Positions 26,801 through 33,150 of a DNA stretch of 33,150 nt are shown in pieces; the stretch's first letter is position 1, and each line of letters starts with the position of its first letter. Where the stretch lies: contig DHLV01000117.1 of assembly GCA_002405445.1 (NCBI GenBank), positions 11,946-45,095 of the forward strand. Reading direction: 5' to 3'. The DNA is from Flammeovirgaceae bacterium UBA4659 (GTDB lineage: Bacteria > Bacteroidota > Bacteroidia > Cytophagales > Cyclobacteriaceae). The notes beneath the pieces were generated by a model. The model saw only the letters and a program-made list of their open reading frames with translations, did no database searches and was not told where the DNA came from. Made by a program: the position numbers and the translations under genes.

Positions 26801-29800
26801 TGCAAATCACGGGGCTGCTGTCGGTAAACCCGAGCGGTTCCGGTCTTACCGTCACATCTACGGTGAACGGATCGCCCGTACACCCTGCCACCGTAGGTGT
26901 AATCGTATAGCGGACTACCTGCACAGCATTCGTCACATTGTTCAGAATGTCATTGATCACATTGCCACTTTGGGGCGTCAGGCTTTCGCCACTCACATTG
27001 GCGTTACTGGTAGCCACCCACGAATAAGTGATGCCGGTTACAAGATTGTTTCCCCCGGAGCCAGTGTTCGCCACATTGGCCGTGAGGTTATAGTTGAAGG
27101 CCACATCGCTGCACGTATTGGTGCTCGTATCGTTGAATCCTTTGGGCTCGGGTGACACGGTAACCGTGATGACAAAGGGATCACCGGAACAGTTGGCCGC
27201 ACTAACTGGGGTGACAGTATACACCACATTCACCGCTGCGTTAGTGATATTGGTCCAACGGTCATCCGCAATTTCTGTTGCCGTTTTATTGGTTCCGGGC
27301 GAGGGTGTTCCGCCACTGAACGTCAGTCCGTTCGGGTTCACAGCAATGGTATATGATGCAGGTGGCACGGAAGTTCCCAACGTAGTAATGTTGATGCCAG
27401 CGGCTGCATCAGAACAGACAGTGACGCTGTTGACAATGCCAACAGGCTCCGGGTCAATAGTTGCGGTTACCGTGAATGCATTACCCCGGCATCCGCCTGC
27501 GCCCACGGCACTTACCGGAATGATGGTATACACTACATTCACAGGCAGTGCACCGGTATTTCGCCACGCATCATCGGCAATCACGTTGGCGGGCTGGCCG
27601 GTTGCATTTGCCGGAGACCCCGCACTGGCAGTAAGGCCGTTTGAGTTAAGGGTGATATCATAGGTGGCAGCGGCCACCGCGGTGCCTGCACTCAAGGTTA
27701 CACCGAGTACCTGATCGCTGCAGCGCGTAACGGCAGAGGATGCCACCACCGGCTCAGGACGAATCTGTACCGTCACGGTAAACGAGTCACCGGCACAAGA
27801 GGCGGGACTTGCGCTCACCGGGGTAATCGTGTAGATTACGCTCACAGGCACCAGTGTGGTGTTTGTCCACTGGTCATCTGCCAGTTCATTTGCCAGCTTT
27901 CCGCTGCCGCTCGAATTCGTTCCCGCGCTTTGAGTCAGTCCGTTTGAATCCACAGAAATATTGTATGTCGCTGCGGCCACAGCGGTGCCCGCACTCAAGG
28001 TTACCCCCACTGCAGTGTCGCTGCAAATATTGTTGACCGTAGATGAAGCCACTACAGGCTCAGGATTCACAGAAACGGTGATCGTGAACGAATCGCCCTG
28101 GCAGGCAGCGGGTGTCGCGCTTACCGGTGTAATCGTATAAACAACGTTCACAGGACCGGTGGTTGTATTACGCCACATGTCATCAGCAAGTTCATTGGCC
28201 AACTTACCCGTGCCGCTGCTGGCAGTGCCCCCCGATAACGTGAGGCCCACGCCCGGTGCCACCGCGATGTTGTAGGTGGCAGCCGCCACAGAAAGACTGC
28301 TCGTTGTCAGCACCGTGCCTAGCGCTACGTCACTGCATACAGTCTGAGTGGAATTAGTGCCAACGGGTTTGGGGCGCACAGTAACCGTCACCGTAAACGA
28401 ATCACCGGCACAAGCGGTTCCGCTGACCGGGGTAACCGTGTAGACCACATCTACCGGATTAAGCCCGGTGTTGCGCCATATGTCATCGGCCAGTTCATTC
28501 GCTGCTTTTCCTGAACCGGCTGACACCGTGCCAGAAACCTGAGTGAGACCATTGGCATTTGTAGCAATTGTATAGGTGGCCGCAGCCACAGACGTTGCAT
28601 TTGTGGAGAGAGTCACGCCAACAGCCTGATCACTGCACCGTGTGACTGTACTCGCAATGCCTACAGGCTTCGGGTTGACAGTAATCGTCACGGTAAATTC
28701 ACCACCCCTGCAACCGGTGGCACTGATCGGCACCAGTCGATAAACAACAGTTGCTGATGTGAGCCCGGTGTTGCGCCAGACATCATCAGCCAATTCATTG
28801 GCCGCTTTCGAAGTGCCTGCGCTCGGAGTGCCTCCCACCTGTGTCAGCGATGTAGGGTCAACAGTGATGTCATAACTGGTAGCCGCCACCGCAGACGCGT
28901 CTGTACTGACGATAACATTGACTGCTTCGTCACTGCATCGCGGAACAGAAACAGCGATACCGATCGGGGCAGGGTTAACGGTAACCGTTACGGTAAACGG
29001 ATCGCCAGCGCAGCCATCGCTGCTGACAGGCGTTACCGTGTAGATCACATTCACCGCAGCCAAACTACGGTTTGTCCAACGGTCGTCACTTATTGCGGTG
29101 CTTGAAAGCCCGTTGCCATCGGCAGGGCCGCCTGCGCTCAATGTCAGGCCGTTGGGGTCTGTGGTGATGTTGTAAGATGCTGCCGCCACGGATGTAGCCA
29201 CGGTAGTTAATGTCACGCCAGCGGGTGCATCGCTGCAAACCGTCACAGTCTGGTTGTTGCTTACCGGTTCCGGGTTCACCCGCACAGTTACGGTAAACAC
29301 ATCGCCTGCGCAGCCGCCCGCACTGAATGGGGTAATGGTGTAAATCACGTTGACGAACGCAGTACCGGTATTGCGCCACACATCGTCAGCAAGTTCGGTG
29401 AACAACTTACCTGACCCGCTGCTTGGGGTTCCCGCACTTTGCGTGATACCGTTGGGGTTCACAGAAATCGTGTAGGCGGCTGCTGCCACTGCCGTTGCCT
29501 GTGTGCTCAGGTTGTAGTTGAGCACTTCATCGCTGCAGCGCGTAATGGTGCCGGCCACACCCACCGGTTCAGGGTCCACGGTAACGGTTACAGTAAATGC
29601 GTTCCCTACACAACCGGATGCGCTCACCGGATGAATGGTGTACACCACATCGCGCGGAATCAAACCCGTATTCCGCCACTTATCGCCCACAATTTCATTC
29701 GCGAGTTTACCGGTGCCTGCAGAAGGCGTGCCCTCACTCAAAAACAACCCGTTATCGGTAACAGAGATGTTGAAGGTGGTAGCGGTGACCGCTGCCAGGC

Positions 29801-32800
29801 TGGTGGTCAACGTTACGTTCACAGCATCATCGCTGCACCTGCTGATGGCAAGGTTGCTGCCCACAGGTTCCGGGTTCACCGTTACGGTAACGGTTCTGGC
29901 CGTTCCAAGGCAACCATCAGCGCTTACCGGTGTTACCGTGTAAACAACGTTCACCGGGTTCAGAGTTGCATTTGTCCACGCATCATCCACGATTTCGTTG
30001 GATGCCTTACCGCTCCCATCTGAATTTGAACCTCCGCTTTGGATGAGGCCATTCGCCACTACGGCAATCGTCCAATTGGCGGCAGCAGCACCACCGGAGG
30101 TGGACAAGGTAATTCCGGTAACCACGTCACTGCATACAGTGGCAGTGGCGTTTGCTGAAACAGGTTCCGGATTAACGGGTACTGTTATTATGAAGGTATT
30201 TCCGGTACAAGTGCCATTTTTGGGGGTCACAGTATACACAACAGTTTGTTGAGTGGTGGTTTGGTTGCGGATGACATCCGAGATGATATTACCGGTTTGC
30301 GCCACTACACTTTCTCCGGTGACAGCCGGATTGTCTGCCGCCTGCCAGGTAAAAGTAGTGCCGCCTGTCAGATTATTTCCAAGCGTTACCACATTCGCCA
30401 CGAGGTCGTAATTAACAGTGCCGTTGCTGCATACCGCTGGCAGGGTCGCATCTCCGCCCCTCGGCTCGGGGTTGACTGTAATGGTGATATTTTGAGTGCT
30501 GCCGCTGCAATTATCACCGCTGACAGGTGTTACTGCATATACCACGTTGATCGGGGCTGTTGTGGTATTTGTTAATAGATCATTGATATGAATTGTTCCC
30601 GCAGTGCCCATTACCACATTCGATCCTGCCTGCGCGGGACCGGCTCCATCGGGATCAGGCCAGTTGAACCGCGTGCCGATCGGCAGATTGAGGGGCGCAA
30701 GCTTGATTTCATACCCAACCTGCTCGCGGCTGCAAATGGCTTTTGACTGCCCTGCCACCAATACGGGAGCCGGATTGACGGTTACCACCAAATCCTGCGT
30801 GGCACCGGCACAGTTGTTGGGTGCGGGCCCCACTGGCGTGATGCGGTATGTAACCGTGGCCCCGAGACCAGACGTATTCACCAGCGTTTCGTTGATACCC
30901 GATACTGCCGAGGCGGAGTTCCCCACGGCCGTGCCGGTGACCAGGCCCGTGATCGAAATCACCTGCCAGTTGAAATTTGTCCCCGCAATCGAGGCCGTCA
31001 ACGTACGCACAGCGGAAACATTTTGCCCGCTGCAGAGGGTGGCCGTGGGCAGAGAAGTCACGGTTGGCCTGGTAACAGTCGTTACCGATAAAAGGTCAGA
31101 TGCCGGAGATGTACAGCCCGAGCCGCTGGAGTGAATTACCCCCACGTTGCCCGAGAACGTGCTCATTTGAACCGTAACCGTTGGAAGCGTTACCGGCAAA
31201 GAAGTGATGGTTGCCCCCGGAGGCACCGACCAGGAATAGCTTCCGGCTAATGGATTGGAAATTGAGAACACTACCCCTGACTGGTTCTCGCAGACAGCAG
31301 CTGGGCCAACAATAATTGGCTTGGGGGGCGATGCTTCGACCACGACATTGGTGGTGATGGTTCGCTGAAAACAGCCGGTTCCCAGCGTTTCACGGACCGT
31401 GATCGGAATGCCGGTAGCTGTGTACAGCGAGTTGACTGAGAGCAATTCCCATGATGCCGGACTGGACGCGGGGTCATTGTTCGTGTTGTTATTCACGCGG
31501 CTGCGGTAGCGGGATCCGGAGCGCGCCACAATTTCGTTCACAGAGTAACTTTCGGTTGACACCCAGCCCGGTGGATTCGTGGAATTTGGCAAACGAAGAA
31601 TGATGAAAAACCCGGTCGTGCCTGTCAGCAGCGTAAACTCGTTGGCGTACGATACACCCGGTACCGTCCACTGGTACGTGGATCCCGGATTCAAGCTTTG
31701 GTTGATTTGAAGGAGAACCAGGTTGCTGCTCGCACATACCGAATAAGAAGCTCCGAGAACCGTTCCGATCCCGTCCGTGATTTGGTTGTCAGACGGCCGC
31801 GGTTGATAGTTGAGCGTGAGTGTCGTTGAGCGGGAGCATTGGGGTGTGGTCGGGCTTGCGGTATCGATCACTTTGGCATACAAGGTCGTGCTCGTAGCAA
31901 TAAAATAATTCTGTTCTGCACCGATGGCCGCACCAGGTGGTATCAAAATAGTGAGGCCACTGTCTGTATACCACTCTACATCACGGCTGGCCGCCCCAGC
32001 GGTGATGGCATTCTCATAGGAGGTCAGGTTGATGCTGACCGACTGGTTTGTGCCGGGGGGGAAGTCTTCGCAAATCTGGGCTGTTTGGGCATTGACCACC
32101 GGCAGCGTGCGAACAGTAAAGGTGATGGTGCCATCGGAAGTACAGTTTGTTACTGTATTTCGTACGCGTGTAAATCGAACAAGTCCGTTGGTAACGGTTA
32201 TTGGTGCAGTAATCTCCGTGCCGGGTGTACGCGCAGAAGTTGGAAAATAGGCTACGGCAGTATTGGGTGGTGTCGTTCCGCCCATCACCTGGGTGTCATA
32301 GGCAGACAGGGTTACATTGGCCGTTGAGGAGGAACCGAACGTGTCTTCGCAAAGTGTTGGCGTAACGTTGGCTACCGTGGGCAACGGATAACGCTCAAGG
32401 GTTACCGTGCTGGATGTATTCGAGCACACCCCAAAGCGGGAATTGATGATCCACGTGAGCGTATTTACCCCAACCGGCAGGTTTGTTACGGTAGTATTAC
32501 GCACGTTTGGATCGGTGATGGTGGGCGCCCCCGCGTTGGCCATTACAATGTCGTCAAACCGGTAGGTTTCGTCCGCTGCACTGTTGTTAGCCCGTATCAC
32601 CAACTGGATACTGGTGGTCACATTTAGTCCGGTTGCAGTAGCAGTCACCGTGCCCGTGATATTCCCGTTCTGATTGCCATTGGTCAGTGCCACTTCGGCA
32701 CCACCGTTCAACCGATAGAACACACGCAGGTAGTCGCCCGCCTCGTGGGTTGCCGTACTGGAAAGAGCAACTGAGATGTTTAAGCTGGAGAATGTACCCG

Positions 32801-33150
32801 TGATCAACGGGCTGCGCCAAACCACCTCAGCACCGCCCGTACCGGACCCATCCACATTGGTTGCCTCAAATCGGTTCGTTTGAACATTGAAACTCCCCTG
32901 TCCTCCGGCAAAAACTCCCGGAGCAGACGTGTCAATCGACCAGCCGTTCAGGGCAGCAGAGGTTGCGGTGCCGTTGGCGTAAGCTGAGAAATTTTGAAGG
33001 TACGCGATTCCCGGCACCGACCAGGTACCCAGTTCGCCACCCATAGTATTGGGGGTATTGCCTGCCAGTGTAAATGTGCCGGTGCAATTCTGTTGCGCGG
33101 GGCCTGCTGCTGCCACCGTGGGCGTAACATCCTGCGTATGCTGAACCGGC
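20808..33150 (-). CDS. giant T9SS-secreted adhesin-like protein, 5' end outside the window
   Basis: The frame is open to the last base, so at least 4,113 codons are present and the start is missing. In protein order the visible part holds a jelly-roll-like segment (about 32,540-33,100), several Ig/PKD-like modules, a short CBM5/12-like segment (31440-31568), about 27 tandem PKD-like units of roughly 100 residues, and a few divergent PKD/Ig modules. It then has a canonical PKD domain (YDWDFGDGS) and a type B T9SS sorting domain. The units are rich in Thr, Ser, Val, Asn and Gly, with two conserved cysteines. It is probably exported through the T9SS and displayed as a long fibre for adhesion or gliding, as with SprB; this role is an inference. 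The PorP-like gene follows after 18 bases. No frameshift or stop interrupts 12.3 kb. Confidence 0.93.
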   Translation of the reverse strand, partial: PVQHTQDVTPTVAAAGPAQQNCTGTFTLAGNTPNTMGGELGTWSVPGIAYLQNFSAYANGTATSAALNGWSIDTSAPGVFAGGQGSFNVQTNRFEATNVDGSGTGGAEVVWRSPLITGTFSSLNISVALSSTATHEAGDYLRVFYRLNGGAEVALTNGNQNGNITGTVTATATGLNVTTSIQLVIRANNSAADETYRFDDIVMANAGAPTITDPNVRNTTVTNLPVGVNTLTWIINSRFGVCSNTSSTVTLERYPLPTVANVTPTLCEDTFGSSSTANVTLSAYDTQVMGGTTPPNTAVAYFPTSARTPGTEITAPITVTNGLVRFTRVRNTVTNCTSDGTITFTVRTLPVVNAQTAQICEDFPPGTNQSVSINLTSYENAITAGAASRDVEWYTDSGLTILIPPGAAIGAEQNYFIATSTTLYAKVIDTASPTTPQCSRSTTLTLNYQPRPSDNQITDGIGTVLGASYSVCASSNLVLLQINQSLNPGSTYQWTVPGVSYANEFTLLTGTTGFFIILRLPNSTNPPGWVSTESYSVNEIVARSGSRYRSRVNNNTNNDPASSPASWELLSVNSLYTATGIPITVRETLGTGCFQRTITTNVVVEASPPKPIIVGPAAVCENQSGVVFSISNPLAGSYSWSVPPGATITSLPVTLPTVTVQMSTFSGNVGVIHSSGSGCTSPASDLLSVTTVTRPTVTSLPTATLCSGQNVSAVRTLTASIAGTNFNWQVISITGLVTGTAVGNSASAVSGINETLVNTSGLGATVTYRITPVGPAPNNCAGATQDLVVTVNPAPVLVAGQSKAICSREQVGYEIKLAPLNLPIGTRFNWPDPDGAGPAQAGSNVVMGTAGTIHINDLLTNTTTAPINVVYAVTPVSGDNCSGSTQNITITVNPEPRGGDATLPAVCSNGTVNYDLVANVVTLGNNLTGGTTFTWQAADNPAVTGESVVAQTGNIISDVIRNQTTTQQTVVYTVTPKNGTCTGNTFIITVPVNPEPVSANATATVCSDVVTGITLSTSGGAAAANWTIAVVANGLIQSGGSNSDGSGKASNEIVDDAWTNATLNPVNVVYTVTPVSADGCLGTARTVTVTVNPEPVGSNLAISRCSDDAVNVTLTTSLAAVTATTFNISVTDNGLFLSEGTPSAGTGKLANEIVGDKWRNTGLIPRDVVYTIHPVSASGCVGNAFTVTVTVDPEPVGVAGTITRCSDEVLNYNLSTQATAVAAAAYTISVNPNGITQSAGTPSSGSGKLFTELADDVWRNTGTAFVNVIYTITPFSAGGCAGDVFTVTVRVNPEPVSNNQTVTVCSDAPAGVTLTTVATSVAAASYNITTDPNGLTLSAGGPADGNGLSSTAISDDRWTNRSLAAVNVIYTVTPVSSDGCAGDPFTVTVTVNPAPIGIAVSVPRCSDEAVNVIVSTDASAVAATSYDITVDPTSLTQVGGTPSAGTSKAANELADDVWRNTGLTSATVVYRLVPISATGCRGGEFTVTITVNPKPVGIASTVTRCSDQAVGVTLSTNATSVAAATYTIATNANGLTQVSGTVSAGSGKAANELADDIWRNTGLNPVDVVYTVTPVSGTACAGDSFTVTVTVRPKPVGTNSTQTVCSDVALGTVLTTSSLSVAAATYNIAVAPGVGLTLSGGTASSGTGKLANELADDMWRNTTTGPVNVVYTITPVSATPAACQGDSFTITVSVNPEPVVASSTVNNICSDTAVGVTLSAGTAVAAATYNISVDSNGLTQSAGTNSSGSGKLANELADDQWTNTTLVPVSVIYTITPVSASPASCAGDSFTVTVQIRPEPVVASSAVTRCSDQVLGVTLSAGTAVAAATYDITLNSNGLTASAGSPANATGQPANVIADDAWRNTGALPVNVVYTIIPVSAVGAGGCRGNAFTVTATIDPEPVGIVNSVTVCSDAAAGINITTLGTSVPPASYTIAVNPNGLTFSGGTPSPGTNKTATEIADDRWTNITNAAVNVVYTVTPVSAANCSGDPFVITVTVSPEPKGFNDTSTNTCSDVAFNYNLTANVANTGSGGNNLVTGITYSWVATSNANVSGESLTPQSGNVINDILNNVTNAVQVVRYTITPTVAGCTGDPFTVDVTVRPEPLGFTDSSPVICSDVAVNYSLSANVANTGSGGNNLVTGTTFSWVAAANGSVGGESITLQSGATITDVLTNVSSSNQTVVYTVTPTNGTCAGNPFTVQVTVRPKPVGQADNLVICSNTAFTYNIQSSNIDLNNSVPSQFTFTVSSSNETAVPTPTSLDRTVPSNSPISGNFINLSGANVIVTYTITPISTSGTCSGSSFQYQVTVQPQPVRVGSVVTEERCSGSAINFDLNTLITNGIASQFTYTAAVLAGDGSGVDLTPALFPGTFDRTTRSSALITDAFSNFSSNNVTITYTVTPFSAAGCQGTPFTFKVVYRPEPVGNTLVAPNCNTVLNHDIQTQITNGVSSVFTYDISQSPAGALTLPANRTIKSNAPITDAYVNLTGSAVTVKYTIRAFNASFPNCGAVSTFDYEVVIGPKPNGVSATRPAQCSGIAFSFNPQDHITPAVPSTFTWRARYDLGVFGPMNTGNIVGADGQYVNTSNAVKNVEFEITPKAIGTGCDGPAFTITVPINPEPVMNASLATPAAICSTNAVSTNITNVVLNTNGVSVAAASYNITLVSQDVGLIGTPTTGSGRPANAIRNDVFSNVSATPLKVVYQVVPVAANACLGDPFNITVTVNPEPVVNPNLDIAVCSRENSGIILSTNGTSAAADSYRLVGVTVPGTISANPANTVVGSTGGTNMIRNDRYTNLTSAPVVVVYDVRGISLQGCQGQSELINVTINPEPTLVPGTGTLCSDVPSGIVLSPATGSVAISQYELKAIAKASALVAGGSNVGLGLFTTSNFLAGDTFTNTTSGSLNVTYTIVPIAAGCRGSDQTVVFTVNPAPAVQTGLDRTVCHNEAGGIVFASAATSVTAATYNIISVTISPGLTQTAGNSGARNGVLANEIQSDQFQNPTNDDLTVTYRIEPVSAANCRGPQRDIVLTVEPNIVGTPINTLAAICSGAKTNIELKSPTKPSSGLVTFSYVASITAGTGVTGFVPSLSSIPEGAFIQDQLVNNSDNFATIRYRITPVANGAKGGAGCSGTFVDVLVNIDPKPRLSITPATQTVCEGVATTMTLASPTVPSAGTIELTKVSAVATGGMTLTSPPKTTYLPGDPIGDVWDNPTTLSQTVTYTFRASVAGGLGCASDDITVLLTVNPTPTVAASSQVPICSSDFINITLTPDVDNTICNYTVAAPAVISGAANGSGNLIFQTLFYNSATPTVANSDVPVTVNYTVTPRANNCNGAPLVIPVVVNPKPKILQLPNAYTICHGNTLTIPLQSNVTGANYSWTVDNPSALPGIVQQTTPGPSTGISQPLVNTTDTQAIITYTIRSFGPGATANQCEGDQKIIVVTVAPEVKASFTNSPVFMCKGRGSDILIVEIKGQAPFNFVYSKNDGTTTTNVTETKAGNFKVIPISNLQATTTYTLVSVQDAFGCTVNITAAPTVVTVNDVDATFVLTTPAKACGPYPASFTYNQVAQIAPGVGPRYTWQWRDGSADIVESVFTVTAPGSTIQHTFTNESTTREQAYNANLFVQLDPAIYPFNGCAKNTTQTVTVYPKIITNVNPDKMNLCSGESVTMTNQSLGVTSHRWFWRLAGSTAQNDVRTTSSVNYTLTNVGINNPQPIEIVYQANNGNCAALDVVTPVNVYKGATASFNEGVVPPFNAGSATVTYSNTSTPFDVSLFRYDWTFGNLGDATPNALTQTALGPLPVVYLSPGPKEVSLLITNVAAEAAGVSCSFESRKTITIVLPPLQASFDVTPVESCFPSTIKLVNVVGTGFVHEWRVLNKKTGASFTSNAANPGEFKIAAPGEYTISYRTSLPSTNQERSASLRDVKIYDKPLASFDLRPDVVFVPDTEMTIYNFSDGANTYDWDFGDGSTSILKEPVYTYKVEGKYDVTLIASFDHGNNVICRDTLVRQVTAKVGGQSRIPNAFTPNPNGPSPDGRGGNGTFNDVFLPIVRGVADEPDAYNLQVFDRWGNMLFESNSSTRGWDGYDQNGKIMPAGVYVYKLTVRFSNAQRTTQVGDITLIR
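20811..21116 (-). other. type B C-terminal sorting domain (CHU_C/gliding CTD)
   Basis: The last 102 residues run from IPNAFTPNPNG to GDITLIR. They contain NDVF, YNLQVFDRWGNMLFES, GWDGYDQNG and PAGVYVYKLTV in the order and spacing of the type B (TIGR04131-like) T9SS domain. Unlike type A domains, these are thought to need a PorP/SprF-like partner, which is encoded next door. The NPNGPSPDGRGGNGT insert before NDVF is longer than the usual NGDGxND loop. Confidence 0.93.
21135..21389 (-). other. canonical PKD domain
   Basis: These 85 residues start at ASFDLRPDVVF and contain YDWDFGDGS, then PVYTYKVEGKYDVTLIASF, which is the textbook PKD pattern. The domain directly precedes the sorting domain and probably acts as a rigid spacer. 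Confidence 0.9.
22827..31064 (-). repeat. array of about 27 PKD-like units in the giant protein
   Basis: This 8,238-base stretch encodes about 27 units averaging 102 residues. Each unit opens with a CSD-like cysteine motif, has a central aromatic strand, and ends in VVYTVTPVSA, GCxG, FTVTVTVNPEP or close variants. The NPEP or RPKP sequence marks each boundary. Units 4-13 and 20 share the fuller motif ELADDxWRNT; units 14-15, 16-19 and 21-27 are more divergent. Almost every unit carries one cysteine near its start and one in the GCxG motif, a pattern that suggests an intra-domain disulfide. The copy count is by eye, so it may be off by one. Confidence 0.92.
27144..30161 (-). repeat. homogeneous block of ten repeat units (units 4-13)
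   Basis: Ten consecutive units occupy 3,018 bases (about 101 residues each) and share TSVAAATYNI, NGLTQSAGT, SGSGKLANELADD, RNTG and PVNVVYT. They are the most alike of the whole array at the protein level. At the DNA level I see only short shared blocks and many wobble-position differences, so these are not fresh exact duplications. Confidence 0.85.
31440..31568 (-). other. CBM5/12-like carbohydrate-binding segment
   Basis: Forty-three residues (GWVSTESYSVNEIVARSGSR, then YRSRVNNNTNNDPASSPASW and ELL) follow the chitin-binding type 3 layout: W near the start, Y-x2-N/G-x-x-V, G-x2-Y-x-S, N-x-x-P and a closing W. The segment interrupts a larger Ig-like module. Function as a glycan binder is an inference from the pattern. 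Confidence 0.6.

Noticed and set aside
27094..30252. Long plus-strand open frames opposite the repeat array, several of 100-190 codons
   Set aside because: They lie antisense to an uninterrupted giant gene. Their sequences repeat with its unit period, and they lack family matches and start signals. They result from the codon composition of the repeats.
22827..31064. Regularly spaced repeats that could suggest a CRISPR array or satellite
   Set aside because: The period is about 305 bases, the DNA repeats are imperfect, and the frame is open throughout. The repeats are protein domains.

Overview
The window looks like chromosome from a member of the Bacteroidota, most likely a Cytophagales-type bacterium. 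It encodes several type IX secretion (T9SS) or gliding-associated proteins (PorE-like, PorT/SprT-like, PorP/SprF-like, and a giant protein with a type B C-terminal sorting domain). It also carries families common in this phylum (DUF5606, SiaB/SiaC, FtsE, menaquinone-type UbiE). Several start codons have a Bacteroidota-style -7 box (TAnnTTTG) close upstream and no obvious Shine-Dalgarno sequence. I saw no RNA genes, insertion sequences, phage genes or CRISPR arrays.

Layout. 1-2577: the end of a Ppx/GppA phosphatase, a small membrane protein, a saccharopine dehydrogenase family protein (minus) and a divergent cytidine deaminase. 2752-8238: a plus-strand run of SiaB-like kinase, SiaC-like phosphoprotein, an ABCG-like half-transporter with an extra N-terminal region, a lipoprotein and a small Cys-rich exported protein. 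8455-9854: an alpha/beta hydrolase converging on a short-chain dehydrogenase. 9093-13429 (minus): porE, ubiE, porT and SDR form one tight run that joins two T9SS genes to the menaquinone methyltransferase. 13565-16017 (plus): engB, DUF5606, transaldolase and ftsE. 16038-19577 (minus): cca, a secreted TPR protein, an ECF sigma factor and its probable anti-sigma factor. 19758-33150 (minus): the 3' 12.3 kb of a giant surface protein gene (more than 4,110 codons, 5' end outside the window), followed after 18 bp by its PorP/SprF-type partner.

How the parts fit. The giant protein carries a type B sorting domain and about 27 tandem PKD/Ig-like units of roughly 100 residues, each usually with two cysteines. 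It also has a short segment resembling a CBM5/12 carbohydrate-binding module. It is probably exported by the T9SS and held at the cell surface with help from the adjacent PorP-like protein. PorE and PorT, about 7-10 kb away, would be parts of the same secretion machinery. The siaBC-transporter-lipoprotein group is the least explained set: it pairs a phosphorylation switch known from Pseudomonas with an exporter rather than with a diguanylate cyclase.
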